A DNA stretch of 64,000 nt from Holothuria scabra. Lineage: Eukaryota > Echinodermata > Holothuroidea > Aspidochirotida > Holothuriidae. Location of the stretch: positions 45,909,082 to 45,973,081 of the forward strand of contig CM074193.1 in the NCBI GenBank assembly GCA_037179385.1, given 5' to 3'. The position numbers and the translations under genes were made by a program. Below, one piece after another: positions 35,001 through 50,000 of the stretch. The notes below the pieces were generated by a model. It saw only the letters and a list, made by a program, of their open reading frames with translations. It was not told the DNA's origin and ran no database searches. The first letter of the stretch is position 1. Each line of letters starts with the position of its first letter.

Positions 35001-38000
35001 AGTCAAATGGTCGCTGGAGAGATAGAAGCTCGTACATGAACATCCCAAAGGAGAAACAATCAACCTGATAGGAAGATAGAAAGGAGGCGCATCTTTTGAA
35101 ATATGAAGAAACTGATAATTGGATTTATATTTGTATAGAGCATTTAATGAGCTTCAAAACGAAACATGAATCACATCTATGTAGGCATACATCACTACAG
35201 TTTTGGCAAATGGCACTTGAAAGCGTTTTGATAATCAACAATATACATTTCTGTGGGAATTAGAATTTTAAGTTGCCATTTTGTGCATGAAATATACAAT
35301 AATAATCAGGATATATGAGTTTTTCCATTTTTTATGAGTTCTAAGTTTTTCCTTGACAAATTAGTGAAAAGTAACCATCATAGAACATTAGTGTATCAGA
35401 AAGAAAATTTTATATTTTTCCCCACATTTTGCCATTTACTGCACCTTTCTCATGGCTATTTTTGTGACATGCCCCTGTCTCAGAAAGAACAGTTCACATT
35501 TTTAAAAAGACTGAATTGAAAGGGAACATGAGCTTAATTTATGTTACAGAAATTAGCAGAAAGTTTAAGTCACTTTGCAGGCTGGAAAAATTATTTACTA
35601 AACATCCACCCTCAGGCTTCACACTCTGAGGAAATTTTAATGGACATTTGAAGGTTCCTTGATGCAGTTCATGCAATATATTTGGCACACCTACATGAAC
35701 TTTCATTATTAATTTTTTAAATTCTGCTATCTGTACCAAGATTACAGGAACCAGGTCTGTCCAAATGACACTTTTAGCCTCCCTCCCCCTTCCCTTCTCC
35801 CTATGACTATGGTTTTGATGTACTTGTATAAAGTTTAATTTACTAACCTTCTCAGTGTAAGTCTCCTTGCCATCATATTTGACTATTTCTGGTGCCATGT
35901 ATCCAGGAGTACCTCCAAACCCTTTTGTTCCAGTGGGCAGGGCTGTGGTGCTGATTCCATAATCAGCCAGTTTCACCTTAAGGTCATTAGGTTCATGCTC
36001 TGAAGAATGGGGCTCAGGAAACTTCCAGACCAAAACATTCTCAGCTTTTAAGTCTCGGTAGATGATTTTGTTGTGATGAAGGTATGCCACAGCTGATGAG
36101 ATCTGTAACACAAATTCATAATTAAAGATAAAATAATGAAGGACTGCACACTAGCACAGGAATCTGAATAAGCAGGGGTAAATGCATCTAGTGTTAATAT
36201 TAGCCCCCCAGACAACATAATTCTGTTAAACATTATCCAACCAGAATGCAAAAATGCATTGAGGTTTCGATGATACATACATGCTCTTTTCAATAAAATG
36301 CTACATTTCTTGTAACAACTGGTGACCCAAAATAGCCTTTGTCTCCACCTGTAAGTGACTGGTTTTTCTTTCATACTGTGCCTTAAGATATTCTGCAAAC
36401 AAGGTTTTCAGAGTTTGATGCCAGGTGATACCAGATGACCACTGACCTCCACCAAAAACAACAGGTACAGTACTTTCAACTCACCATAACACATCCACAT
36501 ACTAATTGGGAAATCCATCCAAGTTTCCTACCTTGAGATATCCCATTTTGACAAGTTTTTCAAAGTTTGACCGATCATGACCCCAGATGTCCTTTCACCT
36601 CCACAAAAAATAACCTTATACAGACCATCTTCTCACCATAATTCATTTACATACTAATTTTGAAATCCATCCACCTTTCATACCTTGGGCTATCCTAAAC
36701 AAGGTTTTCTGAGTTTGACCCCTATGACCCCAAATGACCTTTGACCTCTACCAAAATCAATAGGGTTCTCCCTCCCATCATAACGCATCAACATATCAAG
36801 TTTGAAATCAATCCAAGCTTCCTACCTTGAGATATAGTGTAAAAAAGAAGTTCGGAGTTTGACCCCATGTGACCCCAAATGACCTTTGACCTCCACCAAA
36901 ATTTATTGGGTTATTTCTTAGATCATAACACATCAACATATCAAGTTTGAAACGAATCAAAGTTTCCTACCTTGAGATATAGTGTAAACCAGGATTTCGG
37001 GGTGTGACCCCAAATGACCTTTGACCTCCACGAAAATAAATCGGGTTCTTTCTTACATCTTAACGCATCAGCCTATCAAGATTGAAAGGAATCCAAGTTT
37101 CCTACCATAATGTATCGTGTAAACAAGGATTTCAGGTTTTGACCCCATGTGACCCCAAATGACCTTTGACCTTCACGAAAATAAATTGGGTTCTTTCTTA
37201 CATCATAACACATCAGTCTATCAAGATTGAAATGAATCCAAGTTTCCTACCATAATGTATCACGTAAACAAGGATTTCAGGTTTTGACCCCATGTGACCA
37301 CAAATGACCTTTGACTTCCACGAAAAAACATCGGGTTCTGTCTTACATCATAACGCATCAACATATCAGGTATGAAATTGATTCAAGTTTTCTACCATGA
37401 GATATCATGTAAACAAGGATTTCGGGGTTTGACCCCATGTGACCCCAAATGACCTTTGACCTCCACCAAAATCAATAGGGTTCTTCCTTACATCATAATG
37501 CATCAACATATCAAGTTTGAAATTAATCCAAGTTTTCTACCATGAGATATCGTGTAAACAAGGATTTCGGGGTTTGACCCCACATGACCCCAAATGACAT
37601 TTGACCTCCACCAAAATCAATAGGGTTCTTCCTTACATCATAATGCATCAACATATCAAGTTTGAAATTAATCCAAGTTTTCTACCATGAGATATCGTGT
37701 AAACAAGGATTTCGGGGTTTGACCCCACATGACCCCAAATGACATTTGACCTCCACCAAAATCAATAGGGTTCTTCCTTACATCATAACGCATCAACATA
37801 TCAAGTATGAAATTGATCCAAGTTTCCTACCATGAGATATCGTGTAAACAAGGATTTCAGGGTTTGACCCCATGTGACCCTAAATGACCTTTGACCTCCA
37901 CCAAAATCAATAGGGTTCTTCCTCCTATGCTAACGCATCAACATATCAAGTTTGAAATTAATCCAAGTTTTCTACCATGAGATATCGTGTAAACAAGGAT

Positions 38001-41000
38001 TTGGGGGTTTGACCCCATGTGACCCCAAATGACCTTTGACCTCCACCAAAATCAATAGGGTTCTTCCTGACATCCTAACGCATCAACATATCAAGTTTGA
38101 CATTAATCCAAGTTTTCTACCATGAGATATCGTGTAAACAAGGATTTCGGGGTTTGACCCCACGTGACTCCAAATGACCTTTGACCTCCACCAAAATCAA
38201 TAGGGTTCTTCCTTACATCATAATGCATCCACATATCAAGTATGAAATTGATCCAAGTTTTCTACCATGAGATATCGTGTAAACAAGGATTTCGGGGTTT
38301 GACCCCACGTGACCCCAAATGACCTTTGACCTCCACCAAAATCAATAGGGTTCTTCCTTACATCATAATGCATCCACATATCAAGTATGAAATTGATCCA
38401 AGTTTCCTACCATGAGATATCGTGTAAACAAGGATTTCAGGGTTTGACCCCATGTGACCCCAAATGACCTTTGACCTCCACCAAAATCAATAGGGTTCTT
38501 CCTGACATCCTAACGCATCAACATATCAAGTTTGAAATTAATCCAAGTTTCCTGTTTTGAGATATTGTGTAAACAAGGATTTTGGTTTTTGACCCCCTGT
38601 GACCCCAGATGACCTTTGACCTCAACCAAAATAAATAGATTTCTTCCTCTCAGTATGGGGTATCTGTGTACCAAGTTTGAGAACTGTCACATCTTCCCTT
38701 CTCAAGATATCGTGTAAACAAGCAAAGTGTCACAAACACACACACATACACACACACATACACCCATACACACATACACACACACACATACACACGCACA
38801 TACACACATACATACACACACACGCCATCATGAATGCATAGGTTTCTCTTTTCCTCGAAACCAATAAAACAACTCTTGACCTGTGCATTAGCACAGCTCC
38901 AGAGCTGTTAAACCTTCTTCACTCATACGAAAAATAAATACTTTGATTTCTAAGACAAAAAAAAATAAAGTTCCATTTGTAAACAACAACATTCAAATAG
39001 AATAACCTCAATTGAAATGGATTAGCCAAAGATAAGTGTGTTTATACATCACCATGGGTTTATCTGAAGATAATGCACAGTCACCTGACAGTAACCACAG
39101 CAGTTGTGGATTATTATGAAGTATGAATAAACTTCATTTTAATAGTTGCATTTGCAATGAGCCTAAACCTACACAAAGATGCAACATAATATTACGACAC
39201 TCAACAATATACTTTTCCGGAAGAATTCCTTGTGCTGAAGAATCAGCAATCCTAGAGATGTATGCCCAATGGCAATTCACCTCATAGGTAACCCCTCATT
39301 TTAGCCCTGGGGTGGGGGAGACAATTGAAATGAAGCATCTTGCTAAGCACACACATAATGACCCTGGCCGCTAATGACCCTAACCTCTATATATAGACGA
39401 ATCCGGAGAGCAAGTTATGGTCTGATTTCAGTCAGCCATAACTGAGGTATATAACCTTTTAATCTTTCAATTTAATTGCCTACCTGTATCATGGACTTTT
39501 GTAAACTAAATTGTATCTTGATTCCTTCACTTTCACTGGATATGGGGGTTTGAAACTCAAGTAGACAATAAATACAGACAATTGAAGGCTGATGGACCCC
39601 ACTAATGGCTGCCTACAGTCATTAAATACAAACCCTGATTGGATTTGTCTATAGGCTACCAGGCTCTAATATGTTAAAATATTAAAATTCTTTTTCTTTT
39701 CTTTCTTAAAATGCAAAAAAGACATGACATGCCATCAGTGAAGCAATAAAATCAGTACTACAAACAAATCCATCCTTTTAATTTAACTTCCTTTTGAAGA
39801 CAGTCACTCGTAACCCAAAACAACATTTTGGGTAGAGGGTGGATCAAATTTTCAATTGGTTTAGATCTTTGACTGGCAACAAATTCAAAAGATGTAGGGT
39901 TAGTTAGACTAAGTTTTTATGGTCCAGTCTGCAACCAACTGGTTTAAGTCAGGCTGGCCATGGCCTTTTTTCCCCCTGAGGCTCACTGGCTTGTTTTCCG
40001 TACTTCATTATTTATGCAGAGCAACAAGCAGATTGTCAGCAGGTTCCTTTTTAAAGTCTTCTAAAAGATGCAGAATGGCTTACACTAAACAACATACACA
40101 AAGGGAGTGTTTTAATGACATGTGGGACCTTGTTTGCTCACTAAGGTATGCGCTTAAGCAATAAACTACAATCCCAGACAAAAATGATGGGACACTGTTG
40201 TCCAAATAAAGCAACATGTTTGCACAGATTTGCTGGTCTTCCAAGATCCCCTCCCCCATTAAATCAATGCTGCCCTCTACAAATCTATGCCAAATTTCAC
40301 TAATTTCAACATTAAATGGGGGAGCAGGGGAATGTCCCATGTATTTTTGTCCAGGATTTTAGAATGATGTTTGTCCAAGGAGAAGTTAATGCCAGGTGTG
40401 GGAGAGGCTAGAGGTAAGTTGGGAGAGTTGGAACTGTTTAGGGTTATGAATATGTAGGTTAAATATATATTACCTGATTAACGATACTAGATACTGTTGT
40501 TGCTGTCAGCCGAGCACTTCCACGTTTATAGTTTGCCAAGCAGTTATCTAGGCCTCCCATCGGTGCAAGCTCTAGAATCAAGCACAATGGATGATGGCAG
40601 ATCCCCTTTAAGGGTACAATGCTGGAATGCTGGAGTTTCAACATGATGGAAAGTTCCTTGCGAATTGTACGGTAAGCTTCACAAGCAAATCGAACAGGGA
40701 ACCTCTGCCACTTGGAGTTTTCCATTTCATAGCGGTTTCGGTCAGTTCTTCGGGCCCCTTCACCGGGAGGGTAAGGCTGAAGCATTTTCAGGGCAACTGG
40801 AGTCTTACAAGACCCATCCCCACAGATCTTTCCTTCAAAGACCAATCCAAATGATCCACGGCCCAAGAGTCTTTTTTTCTCAAGCTGAGCATCGTCAATT
40901 AGTAGTGCTGGGCCCAAATCATGAAACACCTGCCAAAACAAATGTACAAATGTATCTATGAGTAAAGTCTAATAGCAATAAGTGGAATGAAAGAGTGAAT

Positions 41001-44000
41001 GGACTTCTCACAAATCTAACCTCCATAACCCCTTCTAGAATTTGCATCAATCCATATCGAAGGAATGGTTTAAGAAAATTTTCAAATTTGCTAAGTGAAT
41101 GAAGAATTTAGTAACAATTCTTGTGATATTTTGATTGAATTCCTGCAAATGGTTTTTCTGATGATAGCTGGTGGATTTAATACATTTGTTGTCTTGAATC
41201 TTAAGTCATACTATTAAATTTGAAATATACAGAGGTATGAATGTACCTAAATGTAATATGTACTTTGAGTAAAATTTCCCAGCCTTTTGTGCATGCAATC
41301 ACATCACAAAATAAGGATTTAGGGAAGGAATGTAAAGTACAACATATCAACAATAATACTGCATATGTTGTAGTTTGCTAGGCTACAAATTCACTTTAGT
41401 TTAAGAATATGAATGTGAGAACTACATTCTGTGAGTAGCTCTTGATTGGATACAGATTGCTTTGAATTGCTCATCCATACTAACAAAAACTTTACCACTC
41501 TCATCTGCCCACCACCCTATCTTGAATTAATTACACACAGGAATTTCGGATTGCCTATCTGTTATAAAAATTGTCTCAAACATTTTGAAAACCAGAAATC
41601 CTAAACTTAACGAACTTCACTATTTAGTATTTTCCGAGGCTAGAAAGGTAGAATTTACATTTGGAATGTAGGATGACTTAAGTTTTACCACCACTGGCAA
41701 AGCAAAACAATACTACCTTGAACAAATGACCCTTAAGATCTGCTTCTTAGAACTTAAACTAGTTTGGAGAGAAGATTTTTTTCCTTCAACATAACCTTGA
41801 TGTAGCATGCATTCTCTAAATATGAATGTAACATCAAAACTAAAATACAAAAATGGGAATATATCATAAATCAACTTTGAAGCAACTTACCACATCTGGT
41901 GCAAGAGTAGATAGAGGGAGCTCTCCATGTGTTGGACAATGAGTTGTCTGTGACCTCATCCCCTCATAGATCAACTCCTCGAGCAGAAATCCATAAACCT
42001 TTACACTAGATGAAGAAGTAATTTCTTCACTCGCAGAGAAGTGGTCTTCATTGAAGCTGTCCTCAAACGCAGCTTCTTCATTCTCGTCATATGATTTGGC
42101 TAGAGGATAGAGATCACTGTCCATGGCCTCCACAGCTTGACCAATCAACGGCATCGATGCAGATGTAGTATTATCTGACAGCTGACTTCCACGTTTGGAT
42201 ATGGATACTGGCTTTGAAGGCAATGCCACTCCATTTTGAATGCCAAAATCTACATACCTCTTGTGCTTTGGGCTGACACAAGGAATAGGACAACATATTC
42301 CATTTTGTTTCTTTCTTTGGAAAGAGCCCATAAAAAGGACAGAGTCCTCCTCTATAAAGTACTGGCAATCTGAATCAGAATTGTTAATGAAGACCCATTC
42401 ATTGTCATTGACATCATCACACAGTGTCTTGTTGTATTCCCTCCAACACTTACAGCATGGAACCACTCTAGTGATGAACAATTCCCCATTATAGGTCGTC
42501 CCTAGTGGTTCACAAAGGGTGGGGTAAAAATTGTCAAGGAGCATTTCAATCAAGTCCATAATTAAAGATAACAGCTTTGAAACCTGTTCCGATGACTTCT
42601 CCATCCAAACAGTTCTATTCCTTCGTATCTTACTATCTTTCTTTGTTATTTGGATGGCCTGGTTTGGTATTAGTATTTCCACTTGACCACTTCTCATTAG
42701 AGATACCTCACTGGGGTTGAAGTCCGATCCCTTTGTCAGATTTACCATGTAGATCATATCTGGTCTGCGCTCTTTGGTAAAACTGTTGGTGATAGTGTCG
42801 GTAACTTGTTTGATGTAAAAGATTGTTGTGTCGAAAAATTTTAGTTCCATCCCGGTTTGCCAGCAGTGCCATTGGTACTGATCCTTTAAAGCCAGCACAG
42901 CATCTTCACCAAGAAACTTGCGGACCTCTGCTTTTGGTTCAAACATGGCTCGAGTGATCTGTGTGAGCTGCTCATTGGACAGGAAACGACACATGATGTG
43001 AGACCAGAACCCACTAGGAATGTACTGGAAGACATAAAGTCTGCGAAGAGGTAGCTTACGCAGTTTTAACGTACTTATCTTGAAGCTATCCAGTGGACAT
43101 TTAGTGTCCTTGATACTTTCCTCAACTTGATTAGAAACAACAGAAATATCTAATGGGCTGATTTTTGTCCATTCGGAGGAAAGGTTGACCTCACAATTAG
43201 ACGAGGATTTCTTTTCTGATTGGGATGACAATAAGTTTGTTCTTGAGCTGGACATCAAATCATCTTTGATCAACATAGCCGCTGGTGAGGAATATCTATT
43301 TTCAGGAGAAGAGAGGTTTTCTAGAGTTCTCATGGCTGGTTTAAGGCTCCCTTTCTCACTTGGAAGAGTTTTGGTGGAGGCACTTCCGTACTTTTTCACT
43401 GCCTTTCTATTCCACACAACAGAGCCACTGTGAGAAGAGGTATGTCCCCTAACAATCATGGAGGCTGACATACTGACAGATGAGAAACGAATTCTGTCCT
43501 CATCATCCACCTAAACAGGAAACCAAAAAATTAATAAGAGTTAATGTGAATAGAGTGAACTAAAAATGCTTACAATCTTGGACTAATATGTGTGAAAATC
43601 TGTCACTAGTTTGCCAGTGACAATTTTTTTCAGAATGTTAAAAGACAACTTCCTTGCCAGTATAAGGTAAAACATACCCCTCCCCCCATTTTGAGTTTTA
43701 CTAAAACACCATTTACTAGCTTGGCTTGACCTCCTGTGCTTAAGATTGCATCATGACATACTCAAAAAAGTTAAATATGGTGTGAAAAACTCCATTAGGA
43801 AAGTTAGGAACCCTTCCGGCGAGTTGCTATGAAATCTAAGGAAACTTATCTTGACTCATCTGTTACAGGCCTTCTTTTGAGCATTCCAATTAATTTGCTT
43901 GCTTTGTGCTGCACTGAGAAATTCAGGCAAACAATTGCCTCATCCATGTCCAAGTTATCTATGAAAAGAATTGAGTTTGGTAATAGGCAGGAAGAGTCTG

Positions 44001-47000
44001 ACTTTCAGAATTTAACCAAGTTGTTCACCTTATGACGAATCAAAGGTATTGAGGACTTGTATCAAACAAATCTACTAACCTTGACATCAGTCTCTGGGTG
44101 CTCATTTTTTCTGATCATAGGAATGTTGATTGCATCAGCCTTGTTGGGTAGCAAAGATGGGATTAGAAGATGTTTGTTATCATACTCAACAGCGACCTCA
44201 AACTTGTTAAGGAGACCCCTGATAAACGCATTGACGTTAGAGTTGACAAATTTCTGCTCCAAATCTTTAATTAGCATTACACCTGAAACAAAAAACCATT
44301 TTCCTTCTGTAAGATGAAACTCATTACCATTATAACTCATTTATATGACATTCATTTATAGGAAATCAAGTCTCATTTCGGTTATTTAAAACACGTATCC
44401 GTCAGTTACACAAACAAATACAGCCAAATGCATCCTTCCTGAATCCTCACTTTACGCTAAGTACTTTCAATTTATAGATAGAAGTTTTTGATATCACTCT
44501 TGTTGTAATCTGTAATATACAGGAAAAGTTTCAATTACAATGGATACTGCTCTGTATTTTGATATCTCTCAATGCTAAATAGGGAAAATAACCCTTGCTT
44601 GATTTTAATTCATGCCAAAACTTCTGCAGATCAGATAAGCTAATACTCTTCAAGGTTTTCCCATTAATATCACACTAAACATTGCTCATTCACGCTAAGT
44701 AATAACCCTCAATTTTTATTGGTCCATTTTGGTCAGGTGACTGTGAATTATCCTGATATAAACTTACAATAATGGATGAAGGACACATCTTGTGGTAATT
44801 TATTTTACTTGGGATTGTGGTGTTTTAATGTGGCTATCTATAAATAAGGCACCCCCCTTTTTTTTTTCTTAAATCAAAATATTGTTGGGAATAAATGGAC
44901 AAGGTTAAACAACTCTACATCTGTGCATTAGAGCAAGATAATGTACTCTGGTTTCATAATGATTTCACTGTATGCACTCAGGCAGTGTCCTTGTGCTTCA
45001 TTTGCCCTACCCTCAGATCATACATTCAACCAGTGTTGATGCACAGTCCATTATTAGTAAACCTAGAGAGAGGGGTTATCACTTTTGCAGAATGAGAAAA
45101 CGTATATAGTTTTAAATTTTGGTGCTGTGAAATGACATGAAATGGAAATTGGCTTTTAAAAACTGGGAATTCTGTCTCTAGGTAAACCTTTCATTAACTT
45201 ATTCTCACCCTTTTTGGCTTCTGGGTTGATTTCCGGGATAGTGACAATTTTAGCGAGTGTGTCACACAACCACTGTGGGTCTAGGAAGAAGTAATCACTG
45301 AGAAGAGCATCCTCGTAGTAAAGCAACACTCCTAAAAAAATATAAACAAATTAATTTGATTGCACCTATCCTTCCAGCAGGCTAGTTAGTAAGTTAGTTA
45401 GTTAGATAAAGTTTTACAGCCAAGTTTCCAACCTGTTGGTTCAAGTTGAGTCGGCCGCAGCCTTTTTTCCAGTTGTGACTCACTAGGTTTGTTTCCCCTA
45501 CTCCATTGCTTATGCTGAGCACCCAGCACAATGGCAGTAGGAAACATCTCCCTTGTATTAAATGAGATGACACTGAATAATTCATAAAAATCATTTAATG
45601 TTGGTATATGTAATGGGTTGGAAGTCAATGCATCACTAAATTGTTTAAAACTGTTTAAGGGCTGATAAAATGCAAAATATGAACTGTGCACCTAACACAG
45701 CACTTGAAAAGGGGAAATAATGTCTTCCAATTGCATCAGCATGGCATATAGAGGCATCTTTTACAATTATTGAACCATTTTGTTTTAAAAGAAGTGTCCC
45801 AGCTATGGCTCCATCTCCCTGTGGGTTGGAGGTTGTAGAATATGTCCACCGTATTCCCCACCTGTCATTGGAGGTGACTTAAGGGTAGGACTGGAACTTA
45901 TTGGCACCATATTTGAAACCAATCTTACACTTGAACCGTATTTGAACCTACATTTTAACTTCTCTTTTATGATTTAGCTGATGCTACATAACATATTTAT
46001 CTCACAAAGTCCTCAAATATTATGCACAAGAGGAGTTACAGAAAGTATATCATTTGAACTTTTGAAACTTTGGGTAAACGAACTGTCCCTGAGGAACAAA
46101 TGTCTAGATATTTATTAGTAATAATTTTACTTCTTGTAAAAAAGGCTTCTGAACTGTCTAATAATGAATAATCTATCATTGTGGAAATAAATATTAGTTT
46201 TAAATGTATGAATTTTTCTTTACAAGCATTAGGCCATTTCAAAAAGTGAACATATTTTAGAGGACAATGCACAATTACACAAGGACTTTGTAATAATGGA
46301 AAGAACCAGTGAGACATAATGAGTTATGGACTACTGCAAAAGGCAATTGCTCCCATTTACATTTGTATCGCTCATGCAGCTTGCAGCAGTGTTCACACAA
46401 CAAAATTGAATCTAAGTGGGAATTCCCTCTCTCCATAGCCTACCTTTATCACAGTCTGTAATATGAAGGAAGGGGGGGTATTAAATATTTCAATTCAGTG
46501 TGCAGTATGCATGTAATATCAATCTATTGCTATTGCTTCATCTTACTTATACAGTACGGACCCTTCGTCTACTTTATTCATTTCAGAACCAATCACATTT
46601 TATGGTCACTTTGTAGAGTTTGTTTTATTCATCTTATCAAAGATAATTTGTTTGGACCAGATTTGTGTGGATCTGGGTAGGTATGAGTCGATTAAATTTC
46701 ATTTTTCCTTTAGAAAAATAGAAAGGGGGAATTCTTCCTTGTATTTTCTTTTTGGGGTATTTTGAGAACAGCTGCAGGAATCACTCAATAAACACCCTAA
46801 TGCAATCACTAGTTAGGACAGCTACCAAAAATCTAGCAATTAATATTCTGGCGACCAGAATTGAAACTTTTTATTGCTACTTAATTACCAAGCATATTTC
46901 AGTCTCATTGTTGAGAAATTAATCACAAGGCTGCATAATGTTCTCACCAGTAAAATCAGAGTAATGAAATCATTATCATAAAGTAGGATTTATGTGAGAA

Positions 47001-50000
47001 AACATCTCATAGGGTGATTGTTACCTTTTAATTGCGGTATCAAAAACAAACGATGTTTTCTTTATGATGAAAGGGAAGCGATTCTCCCTAATTATGTTAT
47101 CATGATGGTTATAAACATTTTTTATTTAAACACTAATTATGTAATCATGTTCCTTGTAAACATTTTGTTAATTATCTTCTTGGTTGTGACTATCCAAAAC
47201 AATGATCACTGGAAAAGTATGGGTCAAGTACCTTACGTAAAGCTGGAGTAAATCACTAGTGCCCACTTTGATGATCACAGCTACGGTACATGATTCATAC
47301 CCACTGTAATTGTTAAAGCTGCATTATATGGTCAGAACTAGTTAGTTAAGAGTTTTACAGCCAGTTTCCAACCTATTGATTAAAGTTGAGCCGACCACAG
47401 CCTTTTTTCCAGTTGTGGCTCACTGGCTTGTTTTCCCTACCCCTTTGCTTATGCGGAGCATCACACACAAGGGCAGTAAATTCCATTTTTAGAGTCTTTG
47501 GTATGACTCGACCTTAAAATCCAACCCAGTCCTTTCGTGTGAGAGGTGGATGCTCTACTGATAGACCAAACACACGGTCAATTACCAGAAGCTGCTTCGA
47601 TGATCACAGCTTCAGTTCTACATTTTTTCAGCAATTTCTGAAATATTGAGACAAGTAGTTTCTAAAACAAACGATGAACTATATGCATGAAGACATGTTG
47701 TCAATGTTTTGACCTTTTTTACAAAAAGTCAATTTTTTGACCTTTTTTACAAAAAATTGTTCATTTACAAAGAGAATCATACCTAAATATTTCTCTAAGA
47801 CAGGAAAACTTGGGGAATAAAGTTTATTCTTCTTAAATCATAATTCAGGGGAGAATGAGTAAAATGCAAAAATTACTTTCTCTACACACCTGAAAGTTCT
47901 CCACAGGGGCCATACAATTTATTCTTGTCAATAGTGACTGGTGTTGACAATCTTTCCCTTTTGTTACTGTTGAATAATTTCTTTATTTTTTCATTATTTT
48001 AAGTAGGCCCTACTGACACATAAGGAGAATGTGTAAGGTAGAAATCAAATTACAACTTCATGACAAATGACAGATTCTGAAACAATTGGCATCAAATTTG
48101 GCTCTTTAGAATAAAATCAACATAAAACACGACACCTGTCAGACCAAACAGACCTTACCATTGTTATGCAAAAACTTTGTAGCCAACATGAGTTCCTCTT
48201 TGTTATGGAAGGAAACTTCCGACTCTTCCACCATCACTCTTGCTACTTCAGTCCTGATGAAAAAAGAAAAGGACAACATTGATTGAACTAAAACTAGATT
48301 TGTCAATGCACTTGAAGATGTGATAATGTTACTGGCAGTGGGGATGAGGTTGGTCGTAATACGTCTGCAGTCACTCAAATTTAAAAAGGTACTCTCACCA
48401 TGATGGAATGGTTCCATTAAAACTTTTTCTTCAATAATATTTTGCTAGTTTACAGCTGTGACTTCAGTGAGAACACTTCAGTCCTGAACTAGTGAGAATA
48501 AAACTATAACCACAGATATAGGTTACTAAATAGCAAAAGAGGTTACAAGGTCCCAATGTGTAATCTGAACACACTCTCTGTGCACACTATGTTACATGAG
48601 CAGATGAGCTTATCTGTATCTTCCAAATTTAATGTCAATCAAAGGGCAGGACCAATTGAGAAATTTTCCACCCTACATCAAAAATATAGTTACAGTCAAC
48701 AAGCATTTGTCTCAAATAACATTTTCTATTAACCTGAAGCCCAACCCCCTCAAGCCTCTTCCAAAAGTTGAAGAGCGCCACCTACTTGTATTCTGTTGTA
48801 TTCATAACTGGTTCCTTCCCTTCCTTCTTCATATTTGCAACAATGACACGGATGGCCTTTTCCAGGGCAATGTAGGAGGTTGGAATCTTCTTTTCCAAAA
48901 GAGTTTCCCTTTCTTTCCCTCTCTTGGACTCTGTCAAAAAAAAAAAAAAAGATTTGGAGTCAAGTTAATCAGTTGATTTACCTGTACTTGATACCTGTTC
49001 AAGACCACAAAAAATTAGGGTTGATGTGAACTGACTCAGGTGTTGCTCAAACTTTTGTACAGAAAACATACATTACAAATCCCAAATTTTATGGAGAGGA
49101 TTGGTCATTTAAAAGGGGTTTTGACTCCCTTCACCCATTATTCTAAATAAGAAACCTTGATGATTCAAGGTCCTCAGGTCAGGTTAGGTCAGATTTGACT
49201 GGAGTTTTACCATCCAGTTTCCAACCAATTGGTTCAAGTCACGCCGGCCACAGCCCTTTTTCCAGTTGTGGCTCACAGGCTTGTTTTTTCCAACTCCGTT
49301 GCTTATTCTGAGCACCAAGCACAATGGCAGTAGGTCATCAGACTACTAGTAAGATTTTCATACTATGATTAAAAATATGGTCATATACTGAAATTATGCT
49401 AGATTACTAAAATTTGGGAATAAATACCATAACAGATATTTAAGACCTTGCAACTCCATCTTCTATGAAGGTAAATGCATTTAAAATTGAACTTGAACTT
49501 GAACTTCCAAATTTGCCATGCTAAGAAATACACAGATACTCCTTTTTTTGGGAGTAATAGCTTTTCAAACTGTTTGAAATTTGGAGCTGAAATTTTCTTG
49601 TAATCTATTCATCTGTTAAACTGAAATAAAACTTTTTGAGCAAAGTCTAAGTCACGACCCATGATTTTCTCATAAAATTGTTGGTTTGACAGAGGATGAC
49701 CTTCCTCTCAGAACTACGTATTTGCTGACGTATGAAAAATTCACGTAGTGACAAATTTCACATGCTCACATACCTAGCCACCGAATGTGGCAACATGGAC
49801 AACCCTTATTCCAACACCCCTATGTTACAACATTGCTATGTACCAACACCCCAGTGTAGCAAATCCCCCTTTATTCCAACAAACCCATTTCGTTCCTTAG
49901 TCCCTTTATTGTGACCCAACCACATTACAACACACTTTTATTCCAACCAGAATGCAAAAATGCATTGAGGTTTCGATGATATATATATATATATGTACTG

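Larger units (their letters stand above)
36243..38870 (+). mobile_element. composite satellite-bearing element, copy A
   Basis: Starts GAATGCAAAAATGCATTGAG followed by GTTTCGATGATAC; then about 16 tandem monomers of 145 bp; then GCAAAGTGTCACAAACACAC and a CA tract; ends CATGAATGCATAGGTTTCTC and CGAAACCAATAAAA. Copies B and C share both ends and the same orientation. GGTTTC and GAAACC at the right end can pair as a hairpin, and GGTTTCGATGA near the left end is inverted relative to the right end. No coding sequence. Located in the 4.4-kb intron between kinase exons 12 and 13. Confidence 0.8.

Noticed and set aside
40627..40961. Plus-strand frames opposite the kinase N-lobe exon
   Set aside because: Shadows of the well-supported minus-strand coding sequence; the same applies to plus frames at 60892-62274 and 42240-43433.
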